In this document: in pieces, positions 18,672 to 26,728 of the stretch
How positions within the stretch are numbered: position 1 is the first letter of the stretch
How the letters are laid out: the number at the start of each line of letters is the position of its first letter
Assembly (NCBI RefSeq): GCF_004564355.1
Contig: NZ_CP038266.1
Location: 3,286,001-3,350,000, forward strand
Length of the DNA: 64,000 nt
Direction of reading: 5' to 3'
Source of the DNA: Microbacterium wangchenii
GTDB lineage: Bacteria > Actinomycetota > Actinomycetes > Actinomycetales > Microbacteriaceae
Notes under the pieces: generated by a model
The model's input: the letters and a program-made list of their open reading frames with translations, nothing else
The model's database searches: none
What the model was told of the DNA's origin: nothing
Position numbers and translations under genes: made by a program

Positions 18672-18989
18672 CTAGAACTCCCCGAGCACCTGCTCCAGCC
18701 GCATGACCATCTCGGTCACCTGTGCGTCGTCGACGGTGTAGCGCACGCGTTGACCCCGCAAAGCGACGTCGCGAGGCGGGTCGGCAATGATCAGCCCAGC
18801 ATCGAGCAGCTTCTCGAGCCCATTCGCGATGGTCATCTTGGGAAGGTCGAGGGCTTCGGCAATCTCAGAACGAGTGAGCCCAGGCTCCTTCCGCAGGAGA
18901 CCAATGATCGTCGCCTGCATGACGTTCCCGAGCGCGTTGATGGGATCCTCCGCGTAATCACTGTTCGCGGGCCGGGCGTAACGAGGCAC
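18672..18989 (-). CDS. winged-helix regulator (ArsR/MarR-like)
   Basis: 105 residues. The HTH reads LLRKEPGLTRSEIAEALDLPKMTIANGLEKLLDAGLI, with a beta wing (DPPRDVALRGQRVRYTVD) and a C-terminal helix. It lacks Cys, so metal sensing is unlikely. It is divergent from the transfer operon; an AACCG-N7-CGGTT dyad lies in between. It is a good candidate for the switch of conjugative transfer genes (inference). Confidence 0.82.
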   Translation of the reverse strand: MPRYARPANSDYAEDPINALGNVMQATIIGLLRKEPGLTRSEIAEALDLPKMTIANGLEKLLDAGLIIADPPRDVALRGQRVRYTVDDAQVTEMVMRLEQVLGEF

Positions 18990-19050
18990 GAGCCCAGTCT
19001 GGCGGATCGCCCCATCCCGGTCCAGGCGAGGGATTGAAAAAATGCTTCAC

Positions 19051-19067
19051 AACCGCAGTGTACGGTT
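19051..19067. promoter_or_regulatory. dyad operator over the transfer-operon promoter
   Basis: AACCGCAGTGTACGGTT is a dyad (5+7+5). It overlaps a plausible promoter for the plus-strand transfer genes (CTTCAC, about 16 bases, TATATG). It lies between the divergent winged-helix gene and the transfer operon. Confidence 0.5.
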
Positions 19068-19166
19068 ATATGCTTCCCTCATGTCAAGCGAAGCGACTCG
19101 ATGCGATGTGGCCCACGCGGGCGCGTCGTCGCGTGCGGGCAGCTTCACCCGTGCCGCCGGACCAGG

Positions 19167-19919
19167 ATGGGCAAGCTGATGACCACGGCGCGGCACACTC
19201 AGCGGAGTCGAGGGCTTGTATGGGCCATCGTGGGCGGAGCAGTGCTCCTCGTCGCCATTCTGGCTATCGTCCTTGCCGCCCTCTTCTCCCGCGGCACAGC
19301 ACCAGCTCCTGTCGAGACGACCGCCGCGAATTCGGCGCCCACCGCCGACCCCACCACCCCCGTGAGGGGAGACGTCGTTGACACATCCGTCGTCGACAAG
19401 GGCTGGGTTCCCGAGCCGATCACGACGGATGCCGAGACCTACGTGCGCGCCGCGCTGGAGGCGGCATCCACCTTCGACACGCAACTGAGCACGCGCGCCG
19501 AGTGGCTCACGTATCTCGACACATGGTTCACGCCCGACACTCGCTACACCTCCGAGGACGATCGCGCCTCCGATATGCAGACGTCGCAACTCGAGCTGCG
19601 GCAGGGTGTGGTGCTCCCCGAGGCGGAGTGGGACTCGCTGGCGAACGAGGACGGCCGCGTCACCGCGGTCGCCGGCGAGGTCGAATTCACTGACGTGCCG
19701 AATGACGCTTCCGGGGGCATGAGCATCGGCGCAGCCGACGTGGTGCTGACGTACACCCGCTCCGATGGAAGTGGTGGCGACGCGACGTCGTATGACGAAA
19801 CGGTGCGGGTGAGTGTCCAGGTCCTGTGTGGCGCCGGTTCCGTCCCGGCACCAGGCACGGCACAGCAGGAAGGTGACTGCAAGGTCGTCCGCTACTTCTC
19901 GGGGTCATTGGAGCCCTGA
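19167..19919 (+). CDS. bitopic transfer-apparatus protein, first gene of the transfer operon
   Basis: About 250 residues: a short cytoplasmic N-terminus, one membrane helix (GLVWAIVGGAVLLVAILAIVLAALF), then a Thr/Pro/Ala linker and a soluble outside domain of ~190 residues. Topology and position in front of the other transfer genes recall VirB8/TcpC-type scaffold proteins, but no family motif is seen. ATG 19167 and ATG 19179 are both possible. Two Cys near the end (VLCGAGS, GDCKVV) may form a disulfide. The next gene follows after one base. Confidence 0.65.
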   Translation: MGKLMTTARHTQRSRGLVWAIVGGAVLLVAILAIVLAALFSRGTAPAPVETTAANSAPTADPTTPVRGDVVDTSVVDKGWVPEPITTDAETYVRAALEAASTFDTQLSTRAEWLTYLDTWFTPDTRYTSEDDRASDMQTSQLELRQGVVLPEAEWDSLANEDGRVTAVAGEVEFTDVPNDASGGMSIGAADVVLTYTRSDGSGGDATSYDETVRVSVQVLCGAGSVPAPGTAQQEGDCKVVRYFSGSLEP

Positions 19920-19920
19920 C

Positions 19921-20532
19921 ATGGGAGCCCCGGTCGCCGCGGCAGCAGCACTCGCGAATACGAGGGCCGGGCGCAGGATCGCGATCGGGGTTCTTCTCTT
20001 CTTCACGCTCGTCGGCGGAATGCTGCTGACGCCGCTGATCGCAATCCCGTTCGCGATAAGTGGCGAGCAGGTTGCAACCGAAACCAAGGCCCCGGCCGAT
20101 CCGGTTGCTAACGGGGACTGGGGTTACCCACTCGCCGGCGGCTACTCGAAGGGCCGTGGCTTCGGATACAACCCCGTAGTCGGCTGCAGCTACTGCTCGA
20201 CCAACCACAAGGGTTACGACATGGCGCAGGGTTGCGGCGCCGCGATCCACGCCGCGGGGCCCGGTCGCATCATCACCGCAGGTTCTTTCTACGGCTGGGG
20301 AAACACCGTGCGCGTCGACCACGGTGGCGGACTGGTGACGCTCTACGGGCACATGCAGTGGGGATCGCTCCGCGTCTCCGTCGGTGACGCCGTCGCTGCT
20401 GGGACTGCGCTCGGCGCCGAAGGAAACACGGGCCGCTCCTTCGGGTGCCACCTGCACTACGAGGTGCAACGGGACGGCGTTCCTATCGACCCTCAACCGT
20501 TCATGGCCGCGTTCGGCCTTCCGCTCAGGTGA
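19921..20532 (+). CDS. M23-family (LytM) cell-wall peptidase of the transfer system
   Basis: 203 residues: an N-terminal membrane helix (IAIGVLLFFTLVGGMLLTPLIAI), then an M23 peptidase domain with zinc ligands in HKGYDMA and HLHYEV plus LYGHM. Such enzymes cleave peptidoglycan cross-links and locally open the wall for a Gram-positive type IV secretion channel. Between helix and domain the conserved-looking GYNPVVGCSYC supplies Cys residues. ATG 19921 lies one base after the preceding stop. Confidence 0.9.
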   Translation: MGAPVAAAAALANTRAGRRIAIGVLLFFTLVGGMLLTPLIAIPFAISGEQVATETKAPADPVANGDWGYPLAGGYSKGRGFGYNPVVGCSYCSTNHKGYDMAQGCGAAIHAAGPGRIITAGSFYGWGNTVRVDHGGGLVTLYGHMQWGSLRVSVGDAVAAGTALGAEGNTGRSFGCHLHYEVQRDGVPIDPQPFMAAFGLPLR

Positions 20533-20551
20533 TGCACCGAAGGAGAAAACT

Positions 20552-20851
20552 ATGCGATACGTACTCATAGCGCCGAGCGACGTCGACATCCCCAACGTCG
20601 AGCCGGACTTCTCGGCGCCCTTCTTCGCTGGATTTCAAGTCATCGCCTCATACATCCTTGCGGGCGCGATGATCGTGGTTCTGATCATGCTGATCATCGC
20701 CGGGGCATCGCTGGCATTCCGCGGCCTCGCCTCGGACCGCATGCGTACCTGGGCGGGCGAGAACATCCTCTGGATCTTCATCGCCGCCGCCGTGCTCGGC
20801 GCCGCGAGCGGTCTGTTCCAATGGTTCGTCAACTTCGACTTCGGGTTCTGA
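20552..20851 (+). CDS. small two-helix transfer protein, VirB2-like position
   Basis: 99 residues with two helices (AGFQVIASYILAGAMIVVLIMLIIAGASLAF and ENILWIFIAAAVLGAASGLFQW in outline) separated by a short basic loop. AAGGAG lies 6 bases before ATG. Small two-helix proteins just before the VirB6-like gene commonly hold the VirB2/VirB3 place in actinobacterial systems; no motif proves it here. No signal peptide cleavage site is evident. Confidence 0.65.
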   Translation: MRYVLIAPSDVDIPNVEPDFSAPFFAGFQVIASYILAGAMIVVLIMLIIAGASLAFRGLASDRMRTWAGENILWIFIAAAVLGAASGLFQWFVNFDFGF

Positions 20852-22365
20852 TGGGAACCCTGCGGTCGCTGCTGGTGGGCGCGGCGGTCGGGCTCGGCCT
20901 GGTCCTCGCCGCGCTGACCCCGGCGAGCGCCGCCGGGTCGTCCGTCGATGTCGCGCCCGCCGCAGCGAACGCGGCATCTGTCAGTGGCGAGCCATGGTCC
21001 TCCCCCGCGTATCCCGTCGACTGCTCCCGCGTCGACTCGCAAGTCACGTGCACGCCGCAGAACACGGCCGACGTCAAGCCGCAGCAGTGCTTCATTAACG
21101 TCCTTGTCGGCGGAGCGAAGGCGACCGTGTGCACGACCGACGAGTCGCACATATCGGCCATCAAGACGAGCGGCGGCAAGCCCCTCCTGGTCGAGTACGG
21201 ATGTTCCCTTGGCGACGTCGTCTGCGTCACGTTCGAGAATGCGGGCCGCGGCTTGGCGCTCTCGGCAACCTCGATGATGTTCGCCGTGGCACAGAACATG
21301 CGCTTCGACACCTCGTCACTTCTGTGGACCGCCGCGACGGACGAGTGGTCGTTCTGGCAGTGGGCGATCCTCGCTGTCCTCTTCGGCGCCATGGTGTGGG
21401 CGCTCGCTGCCGCGATCGTCTCGGGGGATCGCGCCGAGCTCGTCGGCGCCCTGGTGCGCAGCTTCATCGCGGTGCCGGCCACGGCGATCACGCTGTGGGC
21501 CACGGGGCACCTGCTCAACGCCGTCGATGACCTCACCTGGTATGTCTTGAACCGCGACGGCGCCGGCGGCCTCTTTGCGACCCTGCAATCGGTGATGTGG
21601 GCTGGCGGACAAGCGAACTACTTCTTCGCATTCGTCATCCACGGCTTGTTGATGCTCGGCATGCTCCTGCTCATGCTGGTGTTCGCTTTCCGCAACATCG
21701 TCCTGGCGGCGCTGATCGCGGTGGCCCCGATCGCATGGATGCTGTACCCCGCCCGCGCCGTCGGCCCACAGTGGGTCGTTCGGTATGTTTCCGCGGTCGT
21801 TGTGTTGTTGCTCACCGGCCCCCTGACGGTCGGGTTCGTCACCCTCATCATCAACGGCCTCGCCGGCATAAAGACGATCTGGGATCCGCAGTCGTGGCCC
21901 TTGCTGATCGGGCTGGCACTCGTCGCCTTCGCACCGTTCGCAGTGTTCGGGCTCTTCAGCTTTGTGGGCGCTGTCGCCGCGGACGCGGTCGGCTCGAGCG
22001 TCGGGTCCCATGCGGGGCGTGCCGCCTCGGGTGCAGCTCGAGCGGCGTCGCGCATCCCCAGCCGGATCACCGCTTCGCCGGCTGGCGCTGCCTCACGTGC
22101 ACCCCGTCCGGGATCATCCAGCGCGACCGCCAGCAGCGCGAAAGGCGGAGCATCACGCCGCCCCGCAGGACCCGCCCGTTCTGCGGCGACCCCCTCACGT
22201 GCGCCCAGTTCGCCTGCTCCCGCTCCTGCCGGGTCCTCGTCGTCGCCTCCGCCCTCGTCACAGCCGCCAAGCTCCAGCTCACCGGCGACGTCCCCGCGCG
22301 ACGCGCGGGGCGCGCAACCGAGTGCCGGCGGCCCACCCCGATCCCGCACCGAGAGGACAGCATGA
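20851..22365 (+). CDS. VirB6/TrbL-like polytopic transfer protein
   Basis: 504 residues. A signal peptide (LLVGAAVGLGLVLAALTPASA) is followed by a Cys-containing outside domain (to ~145), about six membrane helices (165-385) and a long low-complexity cytoplasmic tail rich in Ser, Pro and Ala. This shape is that of VirB6/TrbL proteins of the inner-membrane channel. ATG 20851 shares its A with the preceding TGA, and the stop overlaps the next gene, so translation is coupled. Confidence 0.82.
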   Translation: MGTLRSLLVGAAVGLGLVLAALTPASAAGSSVDVAPAAANAASVSGEPWSSPAYPVDCSRVDSQVTCTPQNTADVKPQQCFINVLVGGAKATVCTTDESHISAIKTSGGKPLLVEYGCSLGDVVCVTFENAGRGLALSATSMMFAVAQNMRFDTSSLLWTAATDEWSFWQWAILAVLFGAMVWALAAAIVSGDRAELVGALVRSFIAVPATAITLWATGHLLNAVDDLTWYVLNRDGAGGLFATLQSVMWAGGQANYFFAFVIHGLLMLGMLLLMLVFAFRNIVLAALIAVAPIAWMLYPARAVGPQWVVRYVSAVVVLLLTGPLTVGFVTLIINGLAGIKTIWDPQSWPLLIGLALVAFAPFAVFGLFSFVGAVAADAVGSSVGSHAGRAASGAARAASRIPSRITASPAGAASRAPRPGSSSATASSAKGGASRRPAGPARSAATPSRAPSSPAPAPAGSSSSPPPSSQPPSSSSPATSPRDARGAQPSAGGPPRSRTERTA

Positions 22366-23855
22366 TGACGACTCCGGACCTGGCCCGCCCCGTGCGACTA
22401 CCCCGCCGGTCACAGCAAGGCGTTGTGATGGGCATGGATGCGTGGCAATTGACGTGCCTCACCGCGGCAGGAATCGTCGTGCTCATCAGCGTCAACCGCT
22501 TCGGTCCGCCGGGGCTTCTCTACGGCGCGCCGATCTATCTCCCGGTTGGCGTGTTCGCTTTCGTCACCGTGCACGGTGAGTCCGCACCCCGCCAGGCCGC
22601 GCTTTGGTTCATGAAGCAGGTACGCCACGCCAGCGGAGCGACCAAGCAGATCTTCCGACCGGAACATGTGCAGCTCGCCGGAACGCTCAACCTCCCCGGA
22701 ATCCGGGCATCGGTCCAGATCTGGCAGGTCGAGGACGTCGCGTGCGTCTACAACCCCCACGATCGTTCGGCATCTCTCACGGCAGAGGTGGAAGTGCAGG
22801 GGTTCCTGATGAAGGACGTCCCCGAGCGCTACGACCTCGCACAGCAGTGGTCACCCGTTCTCGCATCCTTCACGCAGCGCCCGGGCATCAAACGAGCCGT
22901 GCTTCAAGAACGCACCATCCCCACCACCATCCGGGCGGCCCGCGACCACTACGAATCTGTCGCCCGTCGCCGCGGGCTGGACACCGATTCGCCGCTTGCA
23001 AGGAACTACGACGAGGTCATGGACAAGTCCGAACCGTTCGCCGTGTCGCACCGCAACTACCTCACCTTCACGCTGGACCTCATCGCGCTCGGTCCGCAAC
23101 TGAAGGCGCTCGGCGGTGGGGCGGATGCCGTGAAGGCCCTCGCTTACCTGGAGGCACGCAACCTCGCGGATGCGCTGAGCGCGGCGCGAATCAGCGTGCG
23201 ACGGTGGCTCACAGCTCGCGACGTCGCGGCGCTTTCGCGCGTGGGGTTTGATCCCGAGTCCGCCGCCAACGTGCAGAACCGCGACGCGACCCGCATCGGC
23301 GTCGACCCCATCGCAATCGGCCCCATGTACATGGAAGAGCCCCGCGGCAAGAACGGCATCGTCTACACCGACTCCGGTGTGCACACCACCATGTGGATCC
23401 ACGAGTGGCCGCGCTCAGACACCGCGGTCGGCTTCGTCGAGCCGATCGTGTTCGCGCGGATGCCGTCTACGGGCGAGGCGATCACCCACATCCTGTCGAT
23501 AGTCCTCACCCCCGTCTCCGTGAAGAAGGCGATGCGCCGCATTGAGGACGACAAGAAGGTGTGGCGTGGCAACGAACGTCTACGCGCGAAGCGGGGCGTT
23601 GACGGCTCGGCAGCAGATGCCGCCGATTGGGATGCACTCGAACGCCAGGAGGAGGAGATCGTCGCCGGGCACGGGGAGTTCCGCTACGGCGCGTACCTCA
23701 CCGTCAGTGCACCCGACGAGGAGAAGCTCGACGAGGCGATCGCCGGCATGCGCAACGCCCTCGCGCGGGCAGGTATGGAGCCGCAGATCCTCTATTGCCA
23801 GCAGGCCGAGGCCCTCATGGTCAATGTCCTCCCCATCGGGCTGGGGATGAAGTGA
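22362..23855 (+). CDS. SCO6880-family transfer protein
   Basis: 497 residues. Two N-terminal helices (LTCLTAAGIVVLISV; YGAPIYLPVGVFAFVTVHG) resemble PrgI/VirB3, followed by a soluble part like the N-terminal domain of VirB4 (VEVQGFLMKDVPERYDLAQ; NYLTFTLDLIAL; GEAITHILSIVLTPVSVKKA). This is the architecture of the SCO6880 family, which pairs with a separate ATPase gene in actinobacterial elements. ATG 22362 with GAGAGGAC upstream overlaps the preceding stop. Confidence 0.85.
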   Translation: MMTTPDLARPVRLPRRSQQGVVMGMDAWQLTCLTAAGIVVLISVNRFGPPGLLYGAPIYLPVGVFAFVTVHGESAPRQAALWFMKQVRHASGATKQIFRPEHVQLAGTLNLPGIRASVQIWQVEDVACVYNPHDRSASLTAEVEVQGFLMKDVPERYDLAQQWSPVLASFTQRPGIKRAVLQERTIPTTIRAARDHYESVARRRGLDTDSPLARNYDEVMDKSEPFAVSHRNYLTFTLDLIALGPQLKALGGGADAVKALAYLEARNLADALSAARISVRRWLTARDVAALSRVGFDPESAANVQNRDATRIGVDPIAIGPMYMEEPRGKNGIVYTDSGVHTTMWIHEWPRSDTAVGFVEPIVFARMPSTGEAITHILSIVLTPVSVKKAMRRIEDDKKVWRGNERLRAKRGVDGSAADAADWDALERQEEEIVAGHGEFRYGAYLTVSAPDEEKLDEAIAGMRNALARAGMEPQILYCQQAEALMVNVLPIGLGMK

Positions 23856-25456
23856 TGGTCCGCCGTGTCGCCATCTTCGAGGCCGGTACTCTCACCAAGC
23901 GCGAGAAGCGACAATTGCGCCAGGAGGTCGCACGGGCCGAACGCGACGAGCGTCCGAGGAAGACCCGTCGGCGAGACCGCGCGCTCCCTGAAGCCGCCGT
24001 TCCCGGCCCGTTCGGCCCCGGGCTCACCGAGCACGGCTACTGGAACCTTGCCCGCCCCAACGTCCCGGCCCACCAGGCGACCTCAAGACAGATTGCAGGG
24101 ATCTACCCCTTCGTCGCGGATGCCGGCCTCGGGCATCGCGGTCCGATCCTGGGAGTCGATCTCAACGCCGACGCACTCTGGCACTTCTCACCGTGGGAGG
24201 CGTACGCCGATCAGACCGACCGCGGCACGTTCTCAACCAACGTGCTCGTGCTCGGCTCATACCGTGCCGGCAAGTCCGCCACGGTCAAGACGCTCGTCAC
24301 GCGCTCGCTGGCCTTCGGCCACCAGGCCGTCGTTCCTTCCGATCCGAAAGGCGAGTGGGTGACGGTTGCTGAGGCGGTTCCGGGTGGCGTCGTCATCCGC
24401 ATCGGCGGCGGTAACACCGCGCGCCTGAACCCTCTGGACCGCGGACCTCGTCGCGGAGATGCGGACGACGAGCAGCACGAGAAGATGGTCCGCCAGCGCC
24501 GGATTACGACGCTCGTGTCGCTGGTGGAGATGGCGCTCGGCGCCACTCGGCTCACCGCCGTGGAGCACGCCGCGATTCATGAAGCGCTTGAGCGCAGCAT
24601 CCGCCTCACTTCCGACCGTCCGACGCTACGCAGCGTCTACGAGCAGCTCGGCGCGATCATCGAGGACGCCGGAACCGACTTCCGCCTGGCCGACGGCGCA
24701 GTGCAGCCGCGCTTCGTCCTGCACCGATTCGTAGAGGGCGACCTGTCTGGGCTCTTCGAGGAGGAGTCGACGGTCGCATTCGACGCGGATGCGTCGATCG
24801 TCGTCGTAGACACGAGCGAGCTCTTCTCACGCAGCGAGCTCGTCGCCCAGCTCACCCAGGTGTGCACGACCGCGTGGATCCAGGCGGTCGTCTCCGACCG
24901 GTCAGCCAAGCGCACGCGCTATCTGATCCGCGAAGAGGGATGGCGGGACATGACGTCGCTCGCCGCGCTGCAGATGTTCCAGCAGTGGCTCAAACTGTCG
25001 CGGCACTACGGCATCAGCAACATCGTGATCCTGCACAAGATGGGCGACCTGGATGCCGTGGGCGACGCCGACTCGAAGGAACGCAACCTCGCGTACTCGA
25101 TCGTGGGCGACATCGAGAACAAGTTCATCTTCCGCACCAACCACCAAGAGGCAGCGGCCCTCCGCGAGCGCCTGAACCTCCCGGCGAGCCACGTCGAAGA
25201 CGCGCGCAGGCTGCGCATGGGCGTCTTCCTGGCCTACGTCGGGCAGTACGCATACGCCGTGGACTGCTTCGCGACGTCCACCGCGTGGGAGTACGACCTC
25301 TTCGCAACTGACAGCGCTCTCCAAGCCGCTGTAGACGACCGCACACTCCAACTCGTCGACGCGGGAGAGCTCGACCGGTTGTGGCCAGACCGCTACCCGA
25401 CCGACGACAGTCTGGACGGCTGGTTGTCACCGACATCGAAGGAGACACCGCTATGA
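23855..25456 (+). CDS. VirB4-like conjugation ATPase
   Basis: 533 residues. A basic N-terminal part is followed by the ATPase with Walker A GSYRAGKS (134-141) and VVVDTSELFSRSELVAQLTQ. In the expected Walker B area the sequence reads YLIREEGWRDM where VirB4 proteins usually have DEAW, so an Asp is replaced by Glu. HYGISNIVILHKMGDL and FIFRTNHQEA are further conserved blocks. It powers substrate movement and pilus or channel assembly at the membrane. It overlaps both neighbours. Confidence 0.86.
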   Translation: MVRRVAIFEAGTLTKREKRQLRQEVARAERDERPRKTRRRDRALPEAAVPGPFGPGLTEHGYWNLARPNVPAHQATSRQIAGIYPFVADAGLGHRGPILGVDLNADALWHFSPWEAYADQTDRGTFSTNVLVLGSYRAGKSATVKTLVTRSLAFGHQAVVPSDPKGEWVTVAEAVPGGVVIRIGGGNTARLNPLDRGPRRGDADDEQHEKMVRQRRITTLVSLVEMALGATRLTAVEHAAIHEALERSIRLTSDRPTLRSVYEQLGAIIEDAGTDFRLADGAVQPRFVLHRFVEGDLSGLFEEESTVAFDADASIVVVDTSELFSRSELVAQLTQVCTTAWIQAVVSDRSAKRTRYLIREEGWRDMTSLAALQMFQQWLKLSRHYGISNIVILHKMGDLDAVGDADSKERNLAYSIVGDIENKFIFRTNHQEAAALRERLNLPASHVEDARRLRMGVFLAYVGQYAYAVDCFATSTAWEYDLFATDSALQAAVDDRTLQLVDAGELDRLWPDRYPTDDSLDGWLSPTSKETPL

Positions 25457-26718
25457 GTGTCGAAACCACGCCGCGCGCGCACGCCACGGTCGCCGGCGCC
25501 ACTGCTGTGTTCACAACGCCGGACGGACTGGTCGAGCCGCTCGCGGCATCGCCGAACGACGACATCCGGCAGACGATCGTGCAACGCGCAGCGACTGAAG
25601 CCCGGCGAGCTGGCGTCCCCGTCCAGCTCATCACGACCGGTGACCGTGGAGAGCATCACCTCCTGATCGCCGCGGACGGCACGATCGCGGCCGCTGCGGC
25701 GCCGGCGTCTACCGAAGACCTGGCCGACCCGGGCTCATCGCAAGAGGGAAGGGAGGTGAGCACCGAAGCTCCGGGGCACGAGCCGCTTCGCAATCGCCGC
25801 GCTCCGGAGCCTCTCTCTCGCCCGTCGTTCATCGGCACCGACTCGGCGACCGGAGCGAAAGCGATGGGATGGCGAGGACTCTTCGCGCGGCTCGGACTTG
25901 GACCTTCCCCCACCGCGCTCGAGCGACGCGCGAACGAACGCGAGGTCTCGCAACAGTGGCCAGGATGTCGCGCGATCGCCGTCGCGAACGGCAAGGGCGG
26001 CGTCGGTAAGACGATGAGCACGGCCATGCTCGCCGCAGTGTTCGGCCGCTATGGCGGCGGGAACGTGCTCGCGTGGGACAACAATGACACGCGCGGCACA
26101 CTCGGCTGGCGCACCGAGGCAGGCAGATACGACACGACGATCAAAGACCTGCTGTCTGCCGCGCCCGATCTCCTTGCACCCAGCGCGGGCATCTCGGACA
26201 TCGCCCGATTCGTGCACCACCAGTCCGTCGATCGATACGACGTGCTGCGCTCGAACCCCGAACTCCTCGCCGTGCACCAACGCATCCTGACGGCCGAGTT
26301 CGATCTATTGATGCGGGTCGCCGCCCGGTATTACCGCGTCGTTATCTTCGACTCCGGCAACGACGAGTCGGCGGAGCGATGGCTTCGAATGGTCGACTCT
26401 GCGGACCAGCTCGTCCTGCCCACTCTCGCGATCCCAGAATCGGCAGAGTCGGCCGCGCTCCTGCTGGATGCTCTCCGCGAGCGAGACGAGCGGTCGCGAG
26501 GGCTCGCTGAAAACGCGGTCGTCGTGATCACGGAGGCCGAACCGAACCCGCGGGACGCGGCCCGCATCGCCGACGGGTTCTCAGGCCACGTGCGCGCCGT
26601 GGAGCGCATCCCGTTCGACCCGGCACTCAAGTCAGGCCCGCTTCGCCTGGACAACCTGCGCGGCCCCACGCGCGACGCCTGGATCCGTGTCGCGGCAGCA
26701 GCGGCGCGGGGGCTGTGA
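25453..26718 (+). CDS. ParA/MinD-like ATPase in the transfer operon
   Basis: 421 residues: an N-terminal region of ~170 residues of unknown fold, then a deviant Walker A motif NGKGGVGKT (179-187), WDNNDTRG, and VVIFDSGNDES as switch II. ParA/MinD ATPases dimerise on DNA or membrane to position cargo. Similar ATPases are frequent in transfer operons, where they may recruit the relaxosome to the channel (inference). Position between VirB4-like and VirD4-like genes supports that role rather than plasmid partition; no ParB gene is seen. Confidence 0.85.
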   Translation: MSVETTPRAHATVAGATAVFTTPDGLVEPLAASPNDDIRQTIVQRAATEARRAGVPVQLITTGDRGEHHLLIAADGTIAAAAAPASTEDLADPGSSQEGREVSTEAPGHEPLRNRRAPEPLSRPSFIGTDSATGAKAMGWRGLFARLGLGPSPTALERRANEREVSQQWPGCRAIAVANGKGGVGKTMSTAMLAAVFGRYGGGNVLAWDNNDTRGTLGWRTEAGRYDTTIKDLLSAAPDLLAPSAGISDIARFVHHQSVDRYDVLRSNPELLAVHQRILTAEFDLLMRVAARYYRVVIFDSGNDESAERWLRMVDSADQLVLPTLAIPESAESAALLLDALRERDERSRGLAENAVVVITEAEPNPRDAARIADGFSGHVRAVERIPFDPALKSGPLRLDNLRGPTRDAWIRVAAAAARGL

Positions 26719-26728
26719 GAGGTCGACC

